Of a stretch of DNA of 33,410 nucleotides, positions 8,690 to 17,952 are shown one piece after another (the stretch's first letter is position 1; every line of letters starts with the position of its first letter). The stretch spans positions 601,805-635,214 of the forward strand of contig JAAAKB020000020.1 of assembly GCA_010014835.2 (NCBI GenBank), read 5' to 3'. Both the position numbers and the translations under genes were made by a program. Source of the stretch: Apostichopus leukothele. Lineage: Eukaryota > Echinodermata > Holothuroidea > Aspidochirotida > Stichopodidae. Below the pieces are notes generated by a model. The model searched no databases and was not told the origin of the DNA. It was given only the letters and a program-made list of their open reading frames with translations.

Positions 8690-11030
8690 AATAGATGACG
8701 AGTTTTTGCTGTACCATCAAAATTTACACCCCCTTCATTTCTCTATTGTGTAGTAAAAAGCTATGAGGTTAGCTTCAGAAGGGATGGGTTACATCTTCTT
8801 GTGAATAACCTCAGTGCCCCCAATTTATTTCTGGAATATGCTGGGTCAGTTAGTTATGGCAATTATATTTCTTATTCATATTCCAAGAAAACCATTTTTG
8901 TAGGGGTGATGGGGATGGGTCAAAATGAGTAGTTAATAAGATTATATTCCAAAGGGTGTTTAAATCTCACAGCGATTATTTTAAACAGTCACAGAGCCAA
9001 AAATTCACAAAATGTAGTTCAAATCTTAAATCATTGAACAAAGTATATTCAATAACAGTTCTAGACAGTCATTGTGGACAACCTGAACAAGCCTGTGACT
9101 AAACCAACATTAACAACAATCATTGTATTATATGACATCAAATAAAACTGTACTTTCCATAGACAATTTCATTCTTAAAATAATCTGATGTAATTTATGA
9201 CATCAAAGGAGGTTTAAGGAAATACAACTTACCTGAAAGTTTTGGCTTACAGCCTACGAAACAGATGCATGTACATCGCTATCAATTGTTGTTGTGACAA
9301 ATTAATTAGAATGAACCAGAAGCAAATAGAATAGAGGGTAATTTAAACCAAGAAACACTGCACAACGCAACTCACATGCAACAATGTTACCCACGCACGA
9401 CGGCACGTACAACACTGACACGCAACGTGAAACACAGCATCACACGCATTAAAACAATCGGAGACCTGCTGAGTTCTGAAGAAAGATTGTAAAACAAGCC
9501 ACCTGCTCCTGAAGAAACAAAGTCTAAACATGCAAGAGTTATGCTGCCTCCATTAGTTTTTTTTATGACTTTCTGTCAAATATCATTGGAGATATGGATA
9601 TTTTGGTTTCCAGATTAAAGGTACGGAGCAAACATGTCTGGGAGGTAAATGCTCCTAAAAAGGTCAATCACCGTTCACCTATGAACATATTACATGACAC
9701 CATGGTCACGCCAATACATGTGCCCGTATGCTTCAAAACATGCCTTTTCTTTTGTTGATGCTGGGTCTGGAATATGACCATTTCATCCTTAATTAAATGC
9801 TTGAATTGCAATATATCAACACTGAGGGAACCCTGACGCATTGATAATCCAACACAATCGTAGAATAGAAAAGGTGCTACTAGAGGGATTTCTCAACCAA
9901 GGCTTCATATACAATTGAGTTTTCTCCTGGCAACTTGAATCCAGTGTACTGACCATTGGCTGGAAACTCACTTCTGATGATCCTTTGGATTACATGATGG
10001 TAGCACAACCATGGCGTGTCTTGCTTGGAACCCCCATCACAATTGAACCCGTTGACTGTAGGCTATGTATCTGTATTGCCTTATTTTTTTTAAATGAAAA
10101 TTCAAATGTATTAATGTGGGCCCATGATGTCCACAATAACAAGCAGTGATACAATGTACAGTTATGGTTGAGTGCCTGAATTCAGCAAGTAGTGCTTAAA
10201 GTCGATTGTTATGATAATGCATTGCTTGCATGTATTGTTATGTGTGGATGTACCAAATCGATGTATTGGCAGTGAGTATTTCATGATCTCCAGGCATTAT
10301 TATACCCCTACTCACACAGAAAAGGCATTACATTGCCATGAAAAGTTCCTCTTTTCATTCGATATTATAAGCATGATGTTCCATGATATAAGCAATTCAA
10401 TTCCACTATTTTCATCATGCATTTCTAGCAAAACTTACCAATGCAGAACGGGACAGTCACCACTTTACCCGTAACCTAACCTGCATATTGTGTGCGTATT
10501 TATTTGCCGCCATGCATTGCCGCCGCCGCCAGGGATTGAATTCAGGTGTACAGTACAAGATTGTCCATGGTTTTGATAAATTGTCATTTCGTGACTTTTT
10601 CAGTTTTACCAAGTAGCAATACAAGATGTCATTGTCTGAAGCTGTCAAAAGTATGCAATAGATTAAATGTTCTTACTAACTACTTTTCTCAGAGAGTTGT
10701 TGAGAAATAACTAGTGATCTGCCTGAGTCAGTTGTCATTTTATAGTGTTGACGGTTTTAAGAATGCCATTTTAAGAATTGCAACATGATTGCGGTCTACT
10801 CTTGTGTAAAAGGTTTTTCATAGGGTCCTTGATGGGGACTTTAGACTATTCCCTCCTATACATTTTTTCCACTAAACCATGGGGAGTATGCAACATGCTT
10901 CAATCATTATTATTAGACAAAAGTCACTGATTTGATCTGGGGTCACCCAATTCAGGAAAAACTTGAAACATTACAATGGTGAAAGTGTCTTGCAAACTGC
11001 TGACACAACTTCCACAATTTTGGATTTTGA
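8690..11030. other. non-coding interval
   Basis: No supported gene. A donor-like CTTTCAG/GTAAGTTG on the minus strand near 9232 follows a less AT-rich stretch (9350-9540) with a 62-codon minus frame rich in Cys and Phe that I do not recognise. A short GCCGCCGCC run lies at 10520-10530. Confidence 0.4.
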
Positions 11031-11071
11031 TTAAAGGAATTGTCTGGTGGAAGATTTTGATACATTGTCCT
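11031..11071 (-). repeat. inverted copy of the 41-base repeat at 6170-6210
   Basis: Reverse-complement partner of 6170-6210, 40 of 41 positions identical. Very similar pieces far apart and in opposite orientation point to a transposed family and not a local duplication. Confidence 0.8.
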
Positions 11072-12567
11072 TGTAGTTGTTGGGACGCGGCCAAACGAGA
11101 GAGGGAGGTAATGGGTAAGCCCGTCGGTAAAGATCGATGACAACAATAAGTGCGACACTCTGATATAACGTTAACGTCTTCTTTGTATTTATTAAGGGAG
11201 GAAAAACAGCTTCTGAAATAGGTGAAATAAATGTACATGAGAATAGGCTAAAGAATAGGTACCATAATGTAATATGATATTAATACGTGCCATTAATACG
11301 CAATCTGACATATCATTCTATTAGACAACCATTGATCTATGAAATATCAATAACAATAACATAAATACATTTTAAGAATGAATAACCGCAAAATGAATAG
11401 TCTCAACTACGAACATCAACAAGAACATCAAAATTACATTCTCATGTCTCAACTGAAAGTATCTTTAAACATGAATGATAGTATTACGGTAAAGTCACAA
11501 CATAAATCTAAATTACATATACCACCTCATAGAACAATAAGACTATAACCTTGAGCTTAAATGTCATTGATGGAACACTATCTCTCAACATCATGCAATG
11601 GTACAATACACTTTCATGAACTTAACATAGGTTAAATGGTAATACATATATATAGTTTTAGGAAAAGGAATGATAACATACATTCATGGAATCAACTTAA
11701 TCAGGTGTTAAAGTCGTTTACATTCGACCAGGTAATACACAGTGGCTAACATTTGAGATCTCGACTCTCAACAACTTGCAATACATAACCACCGAAGTAC
11801 TCACCAACCCAACGAGATCATTTAAGTGGCGGATCCAGTGTATCGGATGACAGCGGCCTAGTACTGAATGTTCGAGTACAACACAGAATCTATACCAAAT
11901 AAATATACACACAAATAATATAAAAGTACCAATCCACCGGCAATTGACCAGGAGAAACTTTGTATAGGTTAGACATTATAACCACACAATTACACTTAAA
12001 AGTATAGTATGAAACAATGTAAAGTACATATTCTTCAAAGTAGTTAACATATAAAACAACTATACAAATAAAAGAAATCAAATTAGAAACAAGCTTAATA
12101 ATCCGTAAATCCTCAAAGCCATCATATCTCTAATAGTATCGCCATATACTCTATACATGGGACCATGTGGTCGGTATATATAACGTAACAAATCCTTTGT
12201 TCTCTATAAACAACATGGCGGCCGTTCAATGAACATCGACCCTTTTAACATCTCTCATGTCCATCCTAATATACCCAATATAATATCATGCATAAAATCA
12301 TACTTTACACTCGTCGCTTACTTATTTTTAGGATCCAATAATTTATACAATGTGACAAAATTACGAAGTGATGAAATACTTTTACGTAATGATAGTTAAC
12401 GTTAAATTTCGTGGATTAGGTAACCTTACACAAATCTAATACAGATCGTTATACATAGCTGTAACGTTAACAACAACATTCAATTTATGGTTTGAAATAC
12501 TTCTTAATTCTAACTGTTACATGATTATCTTTTTATAACTCATAAAGAAACATCATTTAAACTCACC
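11031..12567 (-). ncRNA. possible spliced minus-strand non-coding transcript
   Basis: Reading down the minus strand there are three exon-like pieces. The first ends in a GTGAGT donor (exon side at 12567). The second, 11889-11805, lies between an acceptor (TTTATTTGGTATAG) and a GTGAGTAC donor. The third starts after TTATTTCACCTATTTCAG at 11212 and contains an AATAAA. No family-like protein is visible; the third piece overlaps a 104-codon frame with no features I recognise. The strand and position also allow these to be alternative exons of the CCDC50-like gene, or part of an old repeat insertion that happens to carry splice sites. This is a reading of splice signals only. Confidence 0.18.
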
Positions 12568-12579
12568 AAACATCTTTTC

Positions 12580-12942
12580 TTCCAAATCTTATTTCATATC
12601 GAAACGCAATAACTTCTCTTGGACTGCTCTTAAAATACTTTCACTTTTACTTCGTTCGTTTATTTGGAAACCCACGCTCAGAATGTCTGGGATGCACCAC
12701 GCTAGCGTGCCTTCCATTCAGCGCAGTGATACAGTTTGCATCACTACCTGCAAACTGACGGAGTAATGTACATGTATACAATCCGTTACTACATTAGCTG
12801 CAGTACGATACTATTAAATAGGGTGAAGAGGGTGTCCAGCAATTGGTCAATAGTGTTACCCCCTTGAGGATATAGAAGTAGTACCAAGCTCTGAATATTC
12901 AAAACTTCACCTCACCACAATATCAATCACAAAGCAAACACC
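12580..12942. promoter_or_regulatory. possible bidirectional promoter region
   Basis: This stretch is less AT-rich than its surroundings and holds several CpGs and a 12-base palindrome CACGCTAGCGTG (12698-12709). On the left side, minus-strand exon-like sequence ends at a donor (12567). On the right side, the plus-strand ATG exon starts at 12943. An inverted CCAAT word is near 12840. The promoter reading is an inference from layout. Confidence 0.25.
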
Positions 12943-12976
12943 ATGGAAATCCCTGAGGAAATTCAATTACTAGCAG
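12943..12976 (+). CDS. possible short first coding exon (MEIPEEIQLLA)
   Basis: An ATG in good context (AACACCATGG) opens a frame MEIPEEIQLLA, then a donor-like CAG/GTGAAA at 12977. The exon would end after the first base of a codon, the same phase as SCHIP1 exon D and matching the acceptor before the 17623 ATG. No pyrimidine tract precedes it, so it would be a first exon with its own promoter. An inverted CCAAT box (ATTGG in CAATTGGTCA) lies near 12840 and an AT-rich box (TATTAAATA) near 12810. If unspliced, the frame closes soon after at a TGA and makes a 14-residue peptide. Evidence is limited to context and phase. Confidence 0.25.
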
Positions 12977-13212
12977 GTGAAACATGACATTGCTAGCAAT
13001 ATTGTTCAATACTCGGTTGCTTACTATTATGTATTTACTTATTTTGAGAGTTTCCAAATGGTGTTAAGCAACCCTTTCATACAAAACCCAATGTTGATAT
13101 ATATTTGGGTCTGTCTTCTGTGATCACACCATGTTTGATGACCTCGTAGCAGGTTTATCTCTGTACTGACTGGTTCATGGTTTTACCGCAAGAAAGCAGA
13201 ATATCAACTTAC

Positions 13213-13275
13213 TCAATTCTTCTTGAACTTGATGTGCAAACGCCCCATCTTCAAACACAGAAAACTTCTGTTTGA
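13213..13275 (-). CDS. CCDC50: CCDC50-like exon 2 (N-terminal CCDC50 motif)
   Basis: A 63-base minus-strand exon. Read on the minus strand, a good acceptor (TTTTTCTTTCAG) lies just above 13275 and a consensus donor (GTAAGT) covers 13212-13207. It begins with two bases of a split codon, encodes KQK then FSVFEDGAFAHQVQEEL, and ends with one base of the next codon. Vertebrate CCDC50 (Ymer) starts with [20 protein letters not shown] followed by QEQE, and the spacing of F, V, ED, AH and QE is the same. Known CCDC50 is a cytosolic, ubiquitin-binding, phosphorylated adaptor in EGFR, NF-kB and autophagy pathways. The exon is short, so the family call rests on 20 residues plus clean splice sites. Later exons, expected at lower coordinates, were not found. 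Confidence 0.72.
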   Translation of the reverse strand, partial: SNRSFLCLKMGRLHIKFKKN

Positions 13276-14800
13276 CTGAAAGAAAAACCAAATATGGTGT
13301 CTATGAAACATTGATATGAAAAAAATTACAAACAATATTTACATTTTTTTAAGGTTCATCTAAGTGAGCAAATGAATTCTTGTCCGGTTTTGGGTAATCA
13401 TTGTTTAGTGAACAAGTGCAGACAATAATGATGTTTTTCTCTAGAACGGAAAAAGTATAATTTATTTCATCAAGATGTAACATGAAGTGTTTAGTATCAA
13501 ACTATGTTTTGATTTTTCCTTCAATGCCATTTGGGCCTTCATTATTAGACTGGATGCCACATTTTCAATATCATTCATGTAAGTTTATGAAAACCAAAAA
13601 TGTCCGAAAAACAGACCCCTGAGAGACACTTGTAGTAATTATAGAAATTAGGTGTAAAGAACACAGAGATCTTTCATGAATTGTTAACCTTTAACCGTCG
13701 TTGACATGCTGTGTATTTTGTGTTAGATGTAAAATAATGTGGGATTTTTCAAAGATTAACTGTTTCAGTTTCAATGTTTTGAAAACTGCCACAAAAACAC
13801 TGATTACAGTGAATCTCTATTTTGTGCAGCAACATCAAAAGTGAACAGGGTTGTGCTCCTTAGCTTTTTTTTGCTCTACAGTACTTGCTGTTCTCTGATT
13901 GCTTGAGTACAATTTCCGATTGAATAGCAGCATAGCTATTCACCCAGCTGCCAGGTGTCTGAGTTATGACAAGATACAACATTTACTTTAATTTAAATGT
14001 ATCTCAGACAGTAAAATTCTAATGATTCACGCTTTTCTTTTCTTTATGTAGGATGGCCTCCTATCCTTTGCAAAGACATACAGTAATTGGCACACTAAAC
14101 ATTGCATTGTAACATAACAACACCACCATTACCAAAATCGCAAATGCTGTCTAAAATTTATATTAACCTGGACATTTTCAAAATAAAAAACATGGAGATG
14201 GGTGACTGATAGCTAGAGATTTTACAAACTAAGTCAACTAAAACAGATTTGTTATAAAACAAACAATATCCACAACTCCATATTTGATCTGAACTTCAAC
14301 AGCCTTGCAGTTTTTTAAAACTAAGGTCATAGGAATAGGTAACAAAATGACTTTTGGAATGATTTTTGTCAAAGAAAAACTTTAATGGCTATACTGACTT
14401 GTTAATGTGTTACTATGCTCTGGCCTCTGGGTGAGGGGGTGTACCACATTAGGGTAGCCTAGAGCCTATATATGATATTGCACAGGCCTTTATCAGCTAT
14501 GTAACATCCTTGCTTCCTTCCAAATTGTCATAGGCCTAAAAACATACCATTTTTAAATACCTTTTTAAGGACTCAACTGTGGTTGAGTGCTCATGTCTTC
14601 TGTGGTAGGCCTAAGCTGCTAAAAAATGTACAATAATTTGACACCTTCTCTAAAGTAAAATCCTGCAATGCAAGTTATGCTATTATTGAAATTGAAGGTA
14701 AAAGAACTACTTTACTCCTTAGTTCCTGGGTCTAACATTACATTTAACAAGGTCTAGCAACACTTAATGAGACAGTCTGAGTAGAGTTCTATACAGGTGC
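13276..14800. other. non-coding interval between the CCDC50-like exons
   Basis: AT-rich single-copy sequence with no long frame. It would be the left part of intron 1 of the minus-strand CCDC50-like gene, which also contains the palindrome, the MITE and the ATGGCGG cluster further right. Confidence 0.5.
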
Positions 14801-14819
14801 ATACCGCCATACAATTCCG

Positions 14820-14869
14820 CAGTAGGTTTCGATCCTTTCCGCCATGGCGGAAAGGCTCTAAACCTACTG
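14820..14869. repeat. 25-bp palindrome centred on CCGCCATGGCGG
   Basis: The two halves (14820-14844 and 14845-14869) are reverse complements except for two positions, with no loop. GCCATAC occurs shortly before the left arm and GTATGGC overlaps the end of the right arm (14869-14875), so the inverted repeat extends further if a few bases in the left flank are looped out. The centre holds the word ATGGCGG on both strands. Confidence 0.85.
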
Positions 14870-15157
14870 TATGGCTTAAAAGTACATATAAGGAATGGAT
14901 TTTACACAGGAATGTATCCGTGAAACTTTTTTTGATTCAAGTGGAAGGATAGAGACACCGTCTTCAAATGTAACAGTTCGCTTGATAGACTGAATTGTAG
15001 TTAAGAAAAGATTGGGGAATAGATACACAGTCTTTAATGTACATGTTGATTGAATAGTTTTAATTGTATGTTCGTAAGAGTCGATACAGTCTTCAAATAA
15101 TATACAGTACTGTAGTAGTTGGTTAATTAAATCGAATTAATTTAGGTTGATTGTTAA

Positions 15158-15465
15158 CAGGCGCGTAGCCAGGAATTTGCCAAGGGAGGGGCACAACTGT
15201 AGGCAAATTATCAAAGCCGTAGATTCCGTATTGCAAACTATCTAAGCGTAGCACCACCATGGTTGGCGCGAAGCTTACAAGAACATTTTGGCTGAAAATG
15301 CCTCCCAGATCGATGGAAAAGGCACTTCCCAGGCCTTGTAAGATGCATCTTAGCATTTTCTCTTATGAAATTACTAGCAATATCATAAAAACATTAAAAA
15401 AAAAATTTTTAATGCTTAAGGGGGGGGGGCGGCTGCCCCCTTCGCCCCCCTTGGCTACGCGCCTG
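15158..15465. mobile_element. 308-bp non-autonomous hAT-like MITE (CAGGCGCGTAGCC ends)
   Basis: The element starts CAGGCGCGTAGCCAGG and ends with the reverse complement CTTGGCTACGCGCCTG, 15 of 16 positions paired. It is flanked on both sides by ATTGTTAA (15150-15157 and 15466-15473), an 8-base target-site duplication typical of the hAT superfamily (also of P elements). The interior has a G-rich/C-rich end with a run of 10 G and an A/T run. It holds no transposase. The intact, identical duplication suggests a fairly recent insertion. Small open frames across it are by-products. Elements with GCGTAGCC-type ends are, to my knowledge, common in marine invertebrate genomes. Confidence 0.85.
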
Positions 15466-15600
15466 ATTGTTAATAATAAGACCGATTCTGATTGTTGATC
15501 TAAATAAACGATTTTGTGGATTTTGCGGGCCTAGGTAGTGGTGAAGCGAAGCAATATACAGTGCATATCTAGGCTTACAGTGCACCCACAATAATGTCAT

Positions 15601-15720
15601 CTTTCCGCCATACAAAAGTGCTTTAATACCACCATCTGAGTAACATGGCGGAATGGCACTTTTTCTATGGCGGAAAGAGCACATTTTCTATGGCGGAATG
15701 TACTGATGGCAGAATGGCAG
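15601..15720. repeat. inverted and tandem ATGGCGGAA repeats
   Basis: The word CTTTCCGCCATACAAAAGTGC (15601-15621) is answered by its reverse complement at 15656-15677 with one small difference. The segment then repeats a unit of about 23 bases built on TTTCTATGGCGGAA (15663, 15686), followed by degenerate ATGGCAGAATGGCAG. The same CTTTCCGCCAT core is present in the palindrome at 14820-14869, so the two sites probably belong to one small repeat family. Confidence 0.7.
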
Positions 15721-16334
15721 GGCCCCCTGCATGTACGCCCAGACAATTGCAATATCAATAGACTTGATCGTACTTTCTCCTAGACCCTGATGCCATCATA
15801 CTCCAAGCAGGAATCAAGTCCTAGTTATATTTAAAAGAATGGCAAGTCCAAGACTACTAGTACTCTCCTGGCGTGAAGCACAGATTCTCGGAGGTGGAGA
15901 GGGCAAATCTTACTCAATCCAAGAAATCGAATTTAACTTATTCTGATTCTGAGAACGACTCAAAATTGTGCTGTTTAAATACTGTATGTGTAGCCTAACA
16001 ACATTAACAATAGGCCTGTGCTAGAAAGAACCTACTGTAGCATAGGCTACGCATATATCCAACTCCAATATCCTGCAATGGATGGGCTAGTAATGCTTCA
16101 TGCAAAATGGAGAAAACAAAGCGAGAAAGCGGAGTGGAGAAAGTCCAAGCCTTTAATTTGAGAACGATCCACCATTTTGATGTTGTATTACAACTCAGTT
16201 CTAACTTAGACTAGCCTAGGCGAAGTCTAAGCGTAAAACTAACACTGAAAAGTAATAATTACTGAATTAGCCTAGGTCTAGGCCCAATTCATGTTGATAT
16301 TGAAAACAACCTGGTCTAACGGAGGCCACAGTAC
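15721..16334. other. TAGGCCT-rich non-coding sequence beside the gap
   Basis: Contains repeated words of the TAGGCCTA/CCTAGGC type (for example near 16010, 16210 and 16270), which also occur from 14400. No exon could be supported. It borders the 100-N gap. Confidence 0.5.
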
Positions 16335-16434
16335 NNNNNNNNNNNNNNNNNNNNNNNNNNNNNNNNNNNNNNNNNNNNNNNNNNNNNNNNNNNNNNNNNN
16401 NNNNNNNNNNNNNNNNNNNNNNNNNNNNNNNNNN
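16335..16434. other. assembly gap, exactly 100 N
   Basis: A run of exactly 100 N, the usual placeholder for a gap of unknown length. Real sequence, including possible exons or the promoter of the CCDC50-like gene, may be missing here, and the join of the two sides is not proven. Confidence 1.
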
Positions 16435-16467
16435 TGTTACACCTCATTCGAAACTAGGTCAGATTAC

Positions 16468-16480
16468 CGGCATCAGACAT
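16468..16480 (-). CDS. CCDC50: candidate CCDC50-like exon 1 coding start (MSDA)
   Basis: On the minus strand an ATG at 16480-16478 gives Met-Ser-Asp-Ala and then one base (G) before a GT at 16467-16466. This phase matches the acceptor of the exon at 13275 exactly: the split codon becomes GTC (Val) and the joined start reads MSDAVKQKFSVFEDG, close in layout to the start of CCDC50. The ATG has a purine at -3. The donor (GTAATC) is weaker than consensus, but a TAG follows soon in frame, so a splice before it is needed. The site lies 33 bases from an assembly gap, so another start may be hidden there. The 5' UTR would extend to higher coordinates. This is an inference from phase and position. Confidence 0.5.
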
Positions 16481-16599
16481 TTCTTTGTGCGCGAGTCTTC
16501 AATGCCTTTAAGGTTGAACTTGGCTATGTATTTCAGCACTTTCAAAACATGGGAAAGACTTTATGCCAAATCTTTCTTAAAAATCAATGAAACTTATTT

Positions 16600-17487
16600 A
16601 GACATAGGTTTAGTACACTTACAGTACACTTAATTCAGTACAAAGAATTTGGAAATGTCTTCTCTTCAATGGAAGATGCTGCATATCTTCTTTGAAGGAT
16701 TAAAAGAATAATGTGAATTGCTGCAGATAGTTAATTGCAAAATGAAATGAAATTTATTTGTATTATCAAATCAGTGAAATTTAATGAACTAATGAAAGTC
16801 TTTTCTATAAAGTGTTCTGCCATTGTATGTAAAATTCACTGTGGCCATCATGTAATATGTTTCTATCTATGAATTTTTTGTGGTGAAATATACTACACTG
16901 CTGTTTGCACAATAGCTTTCTATTGGTACTTTTGTAGTCTGTGAATTTAATCTCATTCAAGTTTAGGTTTAGTGAGACAAAATCTCATTTCTGGAATAAG
17001 GTGGAGCAAATAGATGCATGTTACACTCCCATACACACAGATATTTAGCCCCAAGCACTGTGTGAAGAAATTGGGTCATGATTGATGAGCATATGTCATA
17101 ATATATGTGAGAGGCCAGGTGTAGAAAGCCTCAAATTAGATCACTATTTTAGCAGTTAGTCTGTAAGAAATAACCTCAGAATCCATATCGTCCTCCAATT
17201 CAGGGAAATTGCATTTCTTATCAACCTGATTTCATACCTGATGATTGGTTCTCAAATTTAGAATTTTTTAAAATTTATATTCACATATATTTCTTTTAAC
17301 TTCATGGTGTGTTAATACTTACAGAACATAAAGAACTGTTTGTTACAATGCTCTATATTGCTCAGTAACTTAACAAAAATCATCTCAAATCAGACTATGG
17401 ACACTTCCATAACCATATAAGTTGGAAAAATATTCCTTCCTTCTGTAAATTTTATATCTATGTTGAAATTATTTATTTTGTTTCCAG
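16600..17487. other. interval between the CCDC50-like start and the unknown open frame
   Basis: AT-rich, no long frame. It would contain the promoter and 5' UTR of the minus-strand gene on its left side and intron ending in the TTTTGTTTCCAG acceptor on its right side. No clear core promoter word is seen. Confidence 0.4.
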
Positions 17488-17952
17488 ATTGACCATCCAC
17501 CCTCCCTCCTTTCCCTGTACTGGATTTGGCAAAATATCAGATCTAACACTGATGTTGAAGTTTTGATAATTAACAATTTGTTTTCTGTTTCTTTTATCTG
17601 CTGCCCTCTATGGAGAACAGACATGCATCAGAACAACAACAACACCTTACTTGGTCACGAACCGATGACAAATAATCCGAGAAGAAAGCAAGCTGAGCAA
17701 ACGTTATTAAAATTATTAGGACGCTCCCTTCCAGCTTCTGGTCGCAAATGTATTTGCGGGGTTAGTCGAAGCTCTTCTGTCGTTTCAAATCGTTCAGCAT
17801 CCAGTCCAGAGCCAGATTCCATACAAAGAAATCCACTTAGCCCAACCAGTCCACAGAGCTGCAGATCAGAGTCTAGTGTGAGTGAAAGCCATGCATCTAG
17901 CCCAGAACTAACATGGGTTCGACAAGCCATAGTTAGATACTGGTATAATTAA
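17488..17952 (+). CDS. unrecognised serine-rich open frame, candidate (terminal) exon
   Basis: The frame is open from a splice acceptor (TTTTGTTTCCAG, AG at 17486-17487) to a TAA at 17950-17952. A second acceptor candidate (AG at 17619-17620) would begin the exon just before an ATG at 17623. From that ATG the chain is MHQNNNNTLLGHEP, a basic/amphipathic stretch RRKQAEQTLLKLLGRSLPAS, a CICG pair, then a Ser/Pro-rich tail ending ELTWVRQAIVRYWYN. This part is less AT-rich than its surroundings and uses codons like the SCHIP1 exons, so it is probably coding. I do not recognise a family. With the 17621 start the exon is phase-compatible with SCHIP1 exon D and also with the small ATG exon at 12943. 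A donor-like GTGAGT inside (near 17879) could shorten it. It may also be a first exon of another gene. Confidence 0.45.
   Translation: MDHPPSLLSLYWIWQNIRSNTDVEVLIINNLFSVSFICCPLWRTDMHQNNNNTLLGHEPMTNNPRRKQAEQTLLKLLGRSLPASGRKCICGVSRSSSVVSNRSASSPEPDSIQRNPLSPTSPQSCRSESSVSESHASSPELTWVRQAIVRYWYN

Noticed and set aside
11078-12830. Possible solo LTR of an old retroelement (starts TGTTGGGACGCGG)
   Set aside because: No matching end, no target duplication and no internal genes could be identified.
16293-16318. VDIENNLV reading as a trace of the missing SCHIP1 coiled-coil exon (family VDIEDLTR)
   Set aside because: Only four residues agree, there is no LNEELVQ-like sequence before it, and no acceptor.
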